Source of the DNA: JASLEW01 sp035544875
GTDB lineage: Bacteria > Acidobacteriota > Thermoanaerobaculia > Multivoradales > UBA5704
Direction of reading: 5' to 3'
Assembly: GCA_035544875.1 (NCBI GenBank)
Contig: DASZZP010000038.1
Location: forward strand, 62,001-126,000
DNA length: 64,000 nt
The translations under genes and the position numbers were made by a program. Below, piece after piece: positions 25,624-33,587 of the stretch. Every line of letters starts with the position of its first letter. Within the stretch, counting starts at the first letter, position 1. The notes beneath the pieces were generated by a model, which was not told where the DNA came from, made no database searches, and saw only the letters and a program-made list of their open reading frames with translations.

Positions 25624-26407
25624 ATGACGGTCCAATCTCCACCCGGAGCGCAGCCCACAGCGCCGCCACCCGCAGCGCCGCCGCCGCCGCCCCGAAAAGG
25701 GCTTCATCCACTGGCCTGGGTCGGCATCGGCTGCCTGGTGATCCTCCTGATGGCAGCGGCCGGCTTCGGCGTCTTCGCCTGGTGGGTCAAAGGGAAGGTC
25801 CAGAAATTCGCCGACAACCCGGCCATGACCGCGGCCGAGGCGGTCGTGCGGCTCAACCCCGACCTCGACCTGGTCAGCAAGGACGAAAAGGCGCAGACCT
25901 TGACCATCCGCGACAAGAAGAGCGGCGAGACGACGACGGTCAGCCTCGACGACGTCAAGCAGGGGCGCTTCAAGTTCTCGAGCGCCGACGGCAAGTCGGC
26001 GACCATCGACGTCAACAAGGATGGCCTCACCGTCAAGGGTCAGGACGAGAAGGGGAAGGAGGCGACCTTCACCGCCGGCGCCAACGTCAAGAATCTCCCC
26101 TCCTGGCTGCCGGTCTATCCCGGCGGCACCACCCAGGGGTTGCTGTCGACGACCTCCAACGAGGGCAACGCGCAGATGTTCACCGTTACCTCCGCCGACT
26201 CGGTCGACAAGGTCATGTCCTTCTACCAGACCCAGCTCAAGTCGAGCGGCTTCAGCGTCCAGCCGAACGGTGATGGCGATGGGCGGCCAGTCGAGCGGCG
26301 GGCTGCTCACCGCCACCAGCGCCGACGGCAAGCGCAGCGTCCAGATCATGCTCTCGAGCAGCGACAAGGGGACCCAGGCGGCGATCACCTTCACCGAAAA
26401 GCCCTGA
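25624..26407 (+). CDS. Membrane-anchored protein of unknown function, frameshifted near the 3' end
   Basis: A Pro/Ala-rich cytoplasmic N-terminus is followed by one membrane helix (about 30-57, G-I-G-C-L-V-I-L-L-M-A-A-A-G-F) and an extracytoplasmic domain. That domain has a charged beta-rich part (T-L-T-I-R-D-K-K-S-G-E-T-T-T-V) and then Y-P-G-G-T-T-Q-G and a F-Y-Q-T-Q-L-K-S-S-G-F module. Frame 1 runs to about 26280; the sensible continuation (G-G-L-L-T-A-T-S-A-D-G) is in the next frame and stops at 26407. Removing one G from the GGG at 26281-26283 restores a 260-residue protein. A ribosome-binding site (GAAGGGGG) precedes the ATG. Function unknown; sequencing error and recent mutation cannot be told apart. 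Confidence 0.7.
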
Positions 26408-26409
26408 GT

Positions 26410-27765
26410 TCAGTCGGCGAGCGGGCGGCCCTTGGTTTCGACGACCCAGGGGAGGAAGGCGAGGCCGGCGAGCGGCACGAAGCCGACCCAGAAGAGGGCG
26501 GTCAGGGCGCTGGCCAGCGAGTTGGCGCCCTTGGAGGCGATGCCGCCGACCAGGATCGGACCGGCGGCGGCGATCACCCTGCCGATGTTGTAGCAGAAGC
26601 CGGCGCCGGTGCCGCGCAGGCGGGTCGGGAAGAGCTCCGGCAGGTAGTAGGTGAAGCTGCCGAAGACGCCGAACACCGTGAGGCCGATCAGGAAGTACAT
26701 GGCAAGGCGGGTCTCCGGCGCCAGGTCGAGGCCGAAGGTGGCGAGCACCGCGAGCCCCGAGCCTGCGAAATAGATCGTGAACATCTGGCGCCGCCCGAGC
26801 AGCTTGGCCGCCGGGATGGTGAGCAGCGTGCCGAGCAGTCCCCCGACGTTGAAATAATTGGTGGCCAGCGCCTTCCAGTGCTCGGAGAGCGCCAGGGTGG
26901 CCGCCCGGTCGAGCCCCTGCGCCTTGGCGGTCGCCTGCGCCAGGCCGGTCGAGATCACCGGAATGAAGGCATTGCAGCTCCACCAGGTGATCAGGGCGAC
27001 CACCGCCATCAGGAAGCCCGAGAGCGTCAGGGCGCGGTGCTGCTCGTCGAACAGCATCGCCAGACGCGGCCGTGGCGCCGCCGAGGCGGCTTTCTGCCAG
27101 CGCTCCGGCTCGCGGATCATCAGCCGCACCAGGAAGGCGAAGGCGGCCGGGATCAGCCCGGCCAGGAAGACGTAGCGCCACGACACCTCCGGCTCGGCCT
27201 TCCAGAAGCGGCCGGCGATCTGAAAATTGACGAAAGTGGCCAGGAAGATCCCCAGCGGCGCCGAGGTGTAGAGCAGCGAGCCGGCCTCCACCCGGCGCTT
27301 GTCCGGCACCACCTCCGCCACCATCGCCGCCCCTGCCGCCCACTCGCCGCCGATCCCCAGGCTGGCGACCCCGCGGAAGAGCATCAACACCCACAGGTTG
27401 GGAGCGAAGGCGCAGGCCGCGGTGCCGATGGCGTACAGGATCATGGTCAGCATCAGCGTGCGGGTGCGGCCGATGCGGTCGGCGACCTGGCCGAAGAGGA
27501 CGCCGCCACAGGCCCAGCCGAGCAGCAGAAGCGAGGTCAGGATGCCCGTCCAGAGCAGGGTCGCCGATTTCGCCGCCGGCGAGCCGATGGCAAGGCCGAG
27601 CAGCGTCGGCACGCAGTTGGGGGCGACGAAGTTGAACAGCACCGCGTCGAAGGCGTCGAAGCCCCATCCCAGCCAGGCGGCAAACAGCACCGCCCACTGG
27701 TAGCCGTTCATGTCGAGCAGCGTGCGGCCGGGCGCCGGCGCCGCGGCGGTGCCTGTGGAGCTCAT
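26410..27765 (-). CDS. MFS transporter, metabolite:H+ symporter type
   Basis: 451 residues with about 12 membrane helices. The loop 2-3 signature is G-Q-V-A-D-R-I-G-R-T-R-T-L, and helix 5 has G-I-G-G-E-W-A-A-G-A-A-M-V-A-E, the pattern of metabolite/sialate-type proton symporters. The N-terminus begins W-A-V-L-F-A-A-W-L-G-W-G-F-D-A-F-D, also typical of that group. The substrate is unknown, perhaps an organic acid or sugar acid. It ends 2 bases from the convergent membrane-protein gene. A 201-bp hairpin element lies 31 bases upstream of its ATG and must separate it from, or contain, its promoter. Confidence 0.85.
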   Translation of the reverse strand: MSSTGTAAAPAPGRTLLDMNGYQWAVLFAAWLGWGFDAFDAVLFNFVAPNCVPTLLGLAIGSPAAKSATLLWTGILTSLLLLGWACGGVLFGQVADRIGRTRTLMLTMILYAIGTAACAFAPNLWVLMLFRGVASLGIGGEWAAGAAMVAEVVPDKRRVEAGSLLYTSAPLGIFLATFVNFQIAGRFWKAEPEVSWRYVFLAGLIPAAFAFLVRLMIREPERWQKAASAAPRPRLAMLFDEQHRALTLSGFLMAVVALITWWSCNAFIPVISTGLAQATAKAQGLDRAATLALSEHWKALATNYFNVGGLLGTLLTIPAAKLLGRRQMFTIYFAGSGLAVLATFGLDLAPETRLAMYFLIGLTVFGVFGSFTYYLPELFPTRLRGTGAGFCYNIGRVIAAAGPILVGGIASKGANSLASALTALFWVGFVPLAGLAFLPWVVETKGRPLAD

Positions 27766-27796
27766 GGCCTGCTCCTCCCCTGGGGTCGGTCAGCTA

Positions 27797-27997
27797 GGTG
27801 GTCCAGGACAGAAATCCGGCAACATATCCGCCGGCTCTCCGCGCCCCCGGCGGCGTTGCGACCTGCAGGGAGTGCCGCTACAGGCGGAAGCTGCGGCCGC
27901 CTCCTCAGCGTATTCCCGATACGCTTGCGTCGGCGCGCCTTGCCGGGAACGCGGATTGCTCGGCGCCTCCGTTACCGGATTTCTGTCCTGGACCACC
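27797..27997. repeat. 201-bp multi-hairpin inverted-repeat element (MITE-like)
   Basis: The ends are a 23-bp perfect inverted repeat (27797-27819 and 27975-27997, beginning GGTGGTCCAGGACAG), extended to 26 of 27 positions. Inside, further stems nest: GCAAC/GTTGC with CCGCCGG/CCGGCGG (27828-27834 with 27847-27853), AGGCGG/CCGCCT (27882-27887 with about 27896-27901), and AGCGTAT-TCCCG-ATACGCT (27907-27925). The whole could extrude as a cloverleaf. No transposase and no clear target duplication are seen. It separates two minus-strand genes and may be a MITE, a structured RNA or a boundary element. Confidence 0.75.
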
Positions 27998-28038
27998 AAG
28001 CGCGAACAATAGCAGCCGGACCGGCCGGACCGGCGCCT

Positions 28039-29199
28039 TCAAGTCGCCGAGCCGGCCAGGCGCAGCAGCTCCTCGCCGACCACCGCGCGGCGCCAGCCGC
28101 AGAGCTCGGGCGGCAGTCGAGGCTCCGGGTCGGTCAGGGCGCTCCTGAGCAGCGCGTCGAGGATGCGCCGCGGCGCCAGCAGCTCGGGCGCCAGGTCGAG
28201 GGCGACCGCCCGCGCCCGCACCGCATCGCGGAAGAGCCCTTCGAGCTGCCGCGCCGCCACGGCCGAAGGCGGCCGCCAGCGCTCGGGGGGCAGCTCCTCG
28301 GGCGGCAGCTCCACGGCGCGGCGGACGATCTCGAGCCATTGCGCGCCGTCGCGCGCCGCCTGCTGGGCGTCGAGAGCGGGAAGGCGCTCGAGCTCTTGCG
28401 CGGTGAGCGGCTGGCGGACCGCCAGGCTGAGCAGCAGATCATCACGCAGCACGAAGCTGCGCGGCAGATCGCGCCGCCTGGCCTCGCGTTCGCGCCACGC
28501 GGCCAGAGCCCGCAGCACGCCGAGCTGCCGCCGCTTGAGGCGTCCGCCGCTCCGTAGGCGGCGGTAGGCGGTCTCGGGCTCGGAGTCGAAGCGGGCGGTA
28601 TCGAGGAGGGCCGCGGAGTCCTCCCGCGCCCACTCGAGCCGCCCGCGGAGCTCGAGCTCGCGCCGCAGACGCGCATAGAGCGGCAGCAGGTGGCTCACGT
28701 CTTCGGCGGCGTAAGCGAGCTGGGCCGGCGAGAGGGGCCGCGCCAGCCAGTTGGTGCGGGTCTCGCCCTTGCCGAGCTCGACCTCGAGCAGCGCCGCCAC
28801 CAGCCGCTGATAGCCCAGCGCCGCGCCGGCCCCGGCCAGCCCGGCCGCCACCTGGGTGTCGAAGAGCGGCGCCGGCAGCGCCCCCAGAACGCGGTAGAGG
28901 ACCTCGATGTCCTCGCTCGCCGAATGCAAGACCTTGAGCGGTGCGGGAGCTCGCAGCAGCGCGGCGAGCGGCTCGAGGTCGATGCCGGCCAGCGGGTCGA
29001 TCAGGTAGGCGGCGCTGTCGTCGGCGATCTGGATCAGCCCCAGCCGCGGGAAGAAGGTCCGCTCGCGCACGAACTCGGTGTCGAGCCCGATCACCGGCTG
29101 GCGCTGCCAGCCAGCGACCGCCGCGGCCAGGGCGCCCGTCGTCTCCAGCCGCACGACGGGCAGCCGGGCCGAAGGGAGAGCGACGGCGAGGACGGTCAT
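28039..29199 (-). CDS. rnd: Ribonuclease D
   Basis: 386 residues. The DEDD exonuclease domain has D40-T-E42 in V-I-G-L-D-T-E-F-V, then H-S-A-S-E-D-I-E-V-L-Y and Y-A-A-E-D-V-S-H-L-L-P-L-Y, the three Exo motifs with the DEDDy tyrosine. Two HRDC-like helical regions follow (about 205-290 and 310-386). RNase D trims the 3' ends of tRNA precursors and other structured RNAs. The ATG at 29199 is chosen because the domain begins shortly after; the longer frame runs into the next gene. Fourteen bases separate it from the small secreted-protein gene upstream. Confidence 0.88.
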   Translation of the reverse strand: MTVLAVALPSARLPVVRLETTGALAAAVAGWQRQPVIGLDTEFVRERTFFPRLGLIQIADDSAAYLIDPLAGIDLEPLAALLRAPAPLKVLHSASEDIEVLYRVLGALPAPLFDTQVAAGLAGAGAALGYQRLVAALLEVELGKGETRTNWLARPLSPAQLAYAAEDVSHLLPLYARLRRELELRGRLEWAREDSAALLDTARFDSEPETAYRRLRSGGRLKRRQLGVLRALAAWREREARRRDLPRSFVLRDDLLLSLAVRQPLTAQELERLPALDAQQAARDGAQWLEIVRRAVELPPEELPPERWRPPSAVAARQLEGLFRDAVRARAVALDLAPELLAPRRILDALLRSALTDPEPRLPPELCGWRRAVVGEELLRLAGSAT

Positions 29200-29212
29200 C
29201 GTAGGGCCGATT

Positions 29213-29581
29213 CTAGCCCCCCTTGCCGCCCGTCCGCGTCTGCCGCTGGTGGATCGAAACCACGCTGTGATCGACCACGATGCCATCGTCCGCGGCGAGA
29301 CGTCCGTAGGACTTGCCGTTGACGAACAGCTCCGCGCCTCGAATCAGGACGTCTGCATCGCGGCACGGAGTGAAGCGGTAGACCGGCTGGCCTGCCGGCG
29401 CCGTTTCTCGGCGTGGCGGTGGAACGCTCGTGCGGTAGCAATCGGTCACTACCACCCAGTGGCTGCCGACGTTCGCTTCGACCCGGCCCAGCAGCAGGTT
29501 GTTGGATCGGCTGCATGCTGCTGCCACGAGCGCCACCACGCACCAGCCGCTCAGCCCGAGCGTGCCAATCATCACCTTCAT
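29213..29581 (-). CDS. Small secreted protein, probable lipoprotein, unknown function
   Basis: 122 residues. A hydrophobic signal segment ends in V-A-A-A-C-S, so C23 could be lipidated. The mature part has V-G-S-H-W-V-V-V-T-D-C-Y, F-T-P-C-R-D-A-D-V-L-I and L-F-V-N-G-K-S-Y-G-R-L, a beta-rich pattern with two cysteines that may form a disulphide. Short proteins with this N-G-K-S-Y-G motif recur in environmental bacteria, but I know no function. It lies just upstream of rnd on the same strand. A palindromic site (29637-29653) lies 56 bases before its start and may regulate it. Confidence 0.65.
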   Translation of the reverse strand: MKVMIGTLGLSGWCVVALVAAACSRSNNLLLGRVEANVGSHWVVVTDCYRTSVPPPRRETAPAGQPVYRFTPCRDADVLIRGAELFVNGKSYGRLAADDGIVVDHSVVSIHQRQTRTGGKGG

Positions 29582-29636
29582 GGAGTCGTCCTCCGTTTCC
29601 CTTGCCTATGCCTTGCTCGATGCCATAACATAGAGT

Positions 29637-29653
29637 ACTTTGTACCGCAAAGT
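29637..29653. promoter_or_regulatory. Palindromic operator candidate ACTTTG-N5-CAAAGT
   Basis: A perfect 6+6 bp inverted repeat with a 5-base spacer lies between two divergent genes and beside an AT-rich stretch (CATAACATAG, 29623-29632) that is exceptional in this GC-rich DNA. Such sites bind dimeric winged-helix regulators; which one is unknown. It could control the small secreted protein to its left and the secreted protein to its right. Confidence 0.45.
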
Positions 29654-29776
29654 CAACCGTTGAGCGCCGTCCCGGCGACCGCGGGCCCATCTGCCGCCTT
29701 GCGGAAGCAATCCGCCGCAGGTGCGGCGACCGGCGGTGGCTTTACTGGCGGCCACGCAGTGGGACAGAATTGCGCC

Positions 29777-30553
29777 ATGCGACGCGAGCTCTCGGCTACC
29801 CTGCTCGCCGGTCTCCTCGCGATCATCTCGGTCGGCGCCGCCGGCTGGCCCGTGGCCGCGGCGGCGCAGGCGGTCAAGCCGGTCGACGAAACCCTCCTGG
29901 TGCCGGCCAAGGAGCTCTCCGACTACCTTCTGCAGAACATGATCGGGATCGCCGCCGTCTCGGTCGGGCTGGGAGCCGACGAGCAGGAGGAGACGCCGAC
30001 CATCTATACCCTGGATGGCGACCGTCTCATCCCCTCTGGCAAGATCTTCCTGCGCGGAACTCGCCCGATCAGCACCTATCGGGTGGGCACCAGTCCGATC
30101 GTCAACCTGAGCCGCGCGGTGGTGCGGCGCTATCCGGCTCTCGAGCACCGGGGGAGCTACGTTCGCGTCGCCCTCGATCCGAGCGGCCAGCGAAGCGAGT
30201 GGCTGCGCCTCACCCCGGAAGGGGCGTTTCCCGGCAGCGTCGACTTCGTCGACTTCGGCGACGCCAGCAGCTTTCGCTGCTACCAGCTCGATCTCTTCTA
30301 TTTCAACGGCAGCGGCGAGCGGAAGCTCTTCGAACGGCCGGAGAAGAACGCGCCCTCCCGGCCCATCTCATCTACCCCCGGCAAGCCAGGCTATGTCGCG
30401 GGCGACATCGTGCCCCTGCAGCGCAAGGGCAACTTCTTCGAGATCGCCGCGGTCGCCGGCATGAACGACCCCAAGACCCCGATCGGCTGGGTCGAGCTCA
30501 AGGACCCGAGCGGCAAGCTCACCATCTGGTTCACCCCCGGCCCCGACTGCTAG
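29777..30553 (+). CDS. Secreted protein of unknown function
   Basis: 258 residues with a clear signal peptide (L-L-A-G-L-L-A-I-I-S-V-G-A-A-G-W, cleavage near A-A-A-Q-A). The mature part has no recognised catalytic motif. It contains L-D-G-D-R-L-I-P-S-G-K-I-F-L-R-G, a mid-region F-R-C-Y-Q-L-D-L-F-Y-F-N-G, and a C-terminal SH3-like stretch G-D-I-V-P-L-Q-R-K-G-N-F-F-E-I followed by G-W-V-E-L-K-D. Bacterial SH3 modules at the C-terminus often bind the cell wall, but this is only a resemblance. It stands alone between divergent and convergent neighbours. Confidence 0.65.
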   Translation: MRRELSATLLAGLLAIISVGAAGWPVAAAAQAVKPVDETLLVPAKELSDYLLQNMIGIAAVSVGLGADEQEETPTIYTLDGDRLIPSGKIFLRGTRPISTYRVGTSPIVNLSRAVVRRYPALEHRGSYVRVALDPSGQRSEWLRLTPEGAFPGSVDFVDFGDASSFRCYQLDLFYFNGSGERKLFERPEKNAPSRPISSTPGKPGYVAGDIVPLQRKGNFFEIAAVAGMNDPKTPIGWVELKDPSGKLTIWFTPGPDC

Positions 30554-30591
30554 GAATAATGATGCGAACCTCTGAGACGGGTCACTAGCGG

Positions 30592-31182
30592 TCAGTTCGT
30601 CTCACCGATCCGTCGGGGCAGCATCACCACGCTCTCACCAGGTTCAATGATGTGGGCGTGCTGACTGCGGACCTCGTGAAGCTGAGCAGCCTGCTTGTAG
30701 AAATTGCCAATCGCGTAGCCGCACAGCAGCGCGAAACCATGCGTGAAGGCGAGCTTGTTCCAGAGCATTTCGAGACGAATTGCCGCGTCCTTCCTCTCCT
30801 GCTTCCACAGGACATCGACCATCTCGCCGTAGGCGCGCAGAACGGCCTGCGGACGGTCGCCGAGAATCCGCTGAATCACGCCCCCTACGTTGGCTTCAAA
30901 GGCGTTCGGGTCCGGGAAGTCGCCGACCATGAACAGGCCAAGGGTCTCAGCGGCATCGAGGACCGTCAGGTCGCAGCCGCTGCACGCCTTCTCCACATTG
31001 ATGAGACGCGCTTCCAACCGGTCGAGGAGCGCCGCCCTGTGCGATGGAGTTGCAATGATGAGCGCCGGCTGCCCAGCGATCAGCCCCTCGCTGAGGAAAC
31101 TGGAGACTGTCTTGAACAGGTCTTCCTCATCCCCGTAGAACTGGACGGCGTGATGGTGGTCGACGGTAGGCTGATCAGTCAT
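30592..31182 (-). CDS. MEDS-domain sensory protein
   Basis: 196 residues, nearly all a MEDS (methanogen/methylotroph DcmR sensory) domain. It starts H-H-H-A-V-Q-F-Y-G-D-E-E-D-L-F, continues F-L-S-E-G-L-I-A-G-Q-P-A-L-I-I-A-T and L-D-A-A-E-T-L, and ends with G-F-A-L-L-C-G-Y-A-I-G-N-F. The fold is RecA/KaiC-like without an obvious Walker A motif. MEDS modules usually sit in front of kinase or HTH domains and sense hydrocarbon derivatives or interact with anti-sigma partners; here the domain stands alone, so a partner elsewhere is likely. It is 52 bases downstream of ligD on the same strand. Confidence 0.85.
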   Translation of the reverse strand: MTDQPTVDHHHAVQFYGDEEDLFKTVSSFLSEGLIAGQPALIIATPSHRAALLDRLEARLINVEKACSGCDLTVLDAAETLGLFMVGDFPDPNAFEANVGGVIQRILGDRPQAVLRAYGEMVDVLWKQERKDAAIRLEMLWNKLAFTHGFALLCGYAIGNFYKQAAQLHEVRSQHAHIIEPGESVVMLPRRIGETN

Positions 31183-31234
31183 CTGGAACCTCCAAGTAGA
31201 CCCAAGAGTGTAAGCAAGAACACTGCCAAAAGGA

Positions 31235-33553
31235 TCAGGAGAAACGCTCTCCCAGGCGCTCGATCACCTGGGCAAGATCGGGCACCGTGGTCAGCACCGG
31301 CGCCAGAGGGTCCTCGCGCAGCCGGCGCAGGCGGGCGGGGACGGTGGCCAGAGTGAAGGCGCGCACGTCGAGGCGCGCGCCGACCTCGCGCCAGGTGAGG
31401 GGGGTCGAGACCGGGGCACCGGGGAAGGGGCGTACGGAGAACGGTGCGGCGAGCAGCTTGCCGCGGCCGTTTTGCAGGGCGTCGACGTAGACCCGGCCGC
31501 CGCGGGCCGGGATCGCCCGGACGGTGGTGGCGATGCGCGGCAGGCGGGCGACGACGAGCCGTGCCAGGAGCTCGGCGAGCTGGCGCGACTGTTCGTGGTC
31601 GAACTGTCCCCCGAGGGGCAAGAGGACATGCAGGCCGCTGCCGCCGCTGGTCTTGATGAAGGCGGTGAGGCCGATCTCCTCGCACAGCTCGTGGATCTCG
31701 CGGGCGATGTGGATGACGTCGGCGAAGGGCGCTCCCTTCGGATCGAGGTCCAGGATGCACCAGTCCGGCCGCTCAAGGGCGGCGAAGCGGCTCGACCAGA
31801 TGTGGAGCGGGATGGCGCCGAGGTTGACCAGGGTGAGCAGCGATTCGACGCTGTCGCCGAGGAAGGCGTCGATCGTGCGCTCCCCGGCCTCGCCCTGCAG
31901 CCGCACGCTGCGCAGGCCGGCGCGGGAGGCTGCGTGGAGCGTCTCGGCGCTCTTCTGGAAAAACGACTTGCCGGCGATGCCGTCAGGATAGCGGTCAAGG
32001 ACCAGCGGCCGGTCGCGCAAGTAGGCCAGCAGCCAGGGGCTGACGGCGTAGTAGTAGCGGGCGAGATCGCCCTTGGTGTAGCCCTCGTCGGGCCAGAACA
32101 CCTTTCCCGGCCGCACCAGCTCGATCGGCAGCTCGCCCGTCGCATTCGAGCCCGGCACCGCTGGAGCCTGCCCCTCGCGCCCCCCACGCCCGCCGGACCC
32201 GCCACCCCGCACCGCTGCGCGGCCCGGACTCTCTCCGCCGACCGTGCCACGACCGGCCGGGACACCTCCCGCCGCCCCTCCCGGTTCTGCCGCGCGGCCC
32301 GCGCGCCGCCGGCCGGCGGCGCTCTTCCTCACCGCTGGCGGCGCCGATGCCCCTGACTCCACCTGCGGCACCGATCCAGGGGTCGGCTCTCGCTCTTCCT
32401 CCGGAGCGGCCGCGTCCAGATCTTCGGGATGCCGGCAGTCTTGCGCCCTCTTGTCGTCGCGCAGGCGCAGGAAGATCGGTTGGCGCAGGCTGCCGCCTTC
32501 GGTCCACTCCTTGTAGCGGACTTCGCAGACCAGCTCGGGAGCGACCCAGACCGTCGACCGGTCCGCCCGCGCCGTGTCGCCGCGCAGCCCGAGGGCGGCC
32601 GGCTGGCGCCGGCGGGCGCTGGCGAGCCGGGCGGCGATCGCGGCGCGGGTCGCGCCGTTCCAGCCGCTGCCGACGCTGCCGGCATAGAGCAGACCGCCAG
32701 GGGTGTGGACCGCCATCTGCAAGGCCCGCAGGTCGCCGGACGCGGCCATCACGAAGCCGACCACCGCGAAGTCGCCGCTCCGGTCGACCCGGATCTTCTG
32801 CCAGTCGGCCGAGCGCCCGGCCTGGTAAGGGGAGTCGGCGCGCTTTGCCATGATCCCCTCGAGGCCCAGCCCCGCGACCGCCGCGAATAGCTCTTCGCCG
32901 CGCTCGGGCAGCTCGTCGACATAGCGCAGCGTCCCCCCGCCCTCGCCCGTCGCCAGCACCTGGCGCAGCGCCGACTTGCGGGCCGCGAGCGGCAGCGGCC
33001 GCAGATCGAAACCCGCGCAGGCCAGCAGATCGAAGGTGAAGAGGGTCGCCGGCGCGGCGGCCGCCGCCCGCGATGTGTCGGCGCCCGGTTGGCGCAGCGC
33101 CCGCTGCTGCAGCAGGCCGAAGCTCGGCCGAAAGGCCGCGTCCAAGACCACAACTTCGCCGTCGACGACGAGGTCCGGGAAGGGCAGCTCGGTCACCGCG
33201 GCCACCAGCTCCGGGAAGAGCTGCGTGGCGTCGCGGCCGCTCCTGTAGAGCAGGCGCACTCTCCCGGCATCCTTGCCGGCGAGCATGCGGAAGCCGTCGT
33301 ACTTGAGCTCGAACCACCAGCCGGGACCGCTGAACGGCCGCTCGCGGGTCTCGGCCTGCATGGGCACGACCTCGGCGACGTTGACCGCCAGGCGCGGCGC
33401 GCCCAGCCGGGTCAGCAGGCGGCGCAGCTCGGGGGCCGAGCCGGCCGCCGGCGCTCCAGCACCGCCGGCAGCGCCAACGCCGGCAGCGGCGCCGCCGGCG
33501 CGGCGGCCGCCGCCGCTCGGGGTTGCGTCCTGTCGTTTCTTTCCGCGCGCCAT
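31235..33553 (-). CDS. ligD: NHEJ DNA ligase LigD, ligase-polymerase form without nuclease domain
   Basis: 772 residues. After a Gly/Ala-rich leader, the ATP-dependent ligase domain carries the adenylated K84 in E-L-K-Y-D-G-F and V-V-D-G-E-V-V-V-L-D (motif III region); an OB-fold ends near residue 350. A disordered Gly/Arg-rich linker (about 395-480) joins it to a primase-like polymerase domain (about 490-770: D-E-G-Y-T-K-G-D-L, C-I-L-D-L-D-P-K-G with the metal aspartates, K-T-S-G-G-S-G-L-H-V). The 3'-phosphoesterase domain found in many LigDs is absent. It repairs double-strand breaks with Ku, encoded divergently 34 bases away. Confidence 0.9.
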   Translation of the reverse strand: MARGKKRQDATPSGGGRRAGGAAAGVGAAGGAGAPAAGSAPELRRLLTRLGAPRLAVNVAEVVPMQAETRERPFSGPGWWFELKYDGFRMLAGKDAGRVRLLYRSGRDATQLFPELVAAVTELPFPDLVVDGEVVVLDAAFRPSFGLLQQRALRQPGADTSRAAAAAPATLFTFDLLACAGFDLRPLPLAARKSALRQVLATGEGGGTLRYVDELPERGEELFAAVAGLGLEGIMAKRADSPYQAGRSADWQKIRVDRSGDFAVVGFVMAASGDLRALQMAVHTPGGLLYAGSVGSGWNGATRAAIAARLASARRRQPAALGLRGDTARADRSTVWVAPELVCEVRYKEWTEGGSLRQPIFLRLRDDKRAQDCRHPEDLDAAAPEEEREPTPGSVPQVESGASAPPAVRKSAAGRRRAGRAAEPGGAAGGVPAGRGTVGGESPGRAAVRGGGSGGRGGREGQAPAVPGSNATGELPIELVRPGKVFWPDEGYTKGDLARYYYAVSPWLLAYLRDRPLVLDRYPDGIAGKSFFQKSAETLHAASRAGLRSVRLQGEAGERTIDAFLGDSVESLLTLVNLGAIPLHIWSSRFAALERPDWCILDLDPKGAPFADVIHIAREIHELCEEIGLTAFIKTSGGSGLHVLLPLGGQFDHEQSRQLAELLARLVVARLPRIATTVRAIPARGGRVYVDALQNGRGKLLAAPFSVRPFPGAPVSTPLTWREVGARLDVRAFTLATVPARLRRLREDPLAPVLTTVPDLAQVIERLGERFS

Positions 33554-33575
33554 CGAAAAACCGCGTAAGGAATGG

Positions 33576-33582
33576 TATATTA
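33576..33582. promoter_or_regulatory. Shared AT-rich -10 patch between ligD and ku
   Basis: The 34-base gap between the two start codons contains TATATTA, the only AT-rich run. Read rightward, TATATT (33576-33581) ends 6 bases before the ku ATG, and TCGAAA lies 17 bases upstream, which fits a leaderless ku mRNA. Read leftward, TAATAT could serve ligD with a 23-base leader. This is inference from pattern and spacing. Confidence 0.4.
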
Positions 33583-33587
33583 GCCGA

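Noticed and set aside
25300..28557. A 1085-codon + frame spanning several genes
   Set aside because: It is the membrane-protein gene read through its frameshift and then the antisense of the MFS transporter and RNase D.
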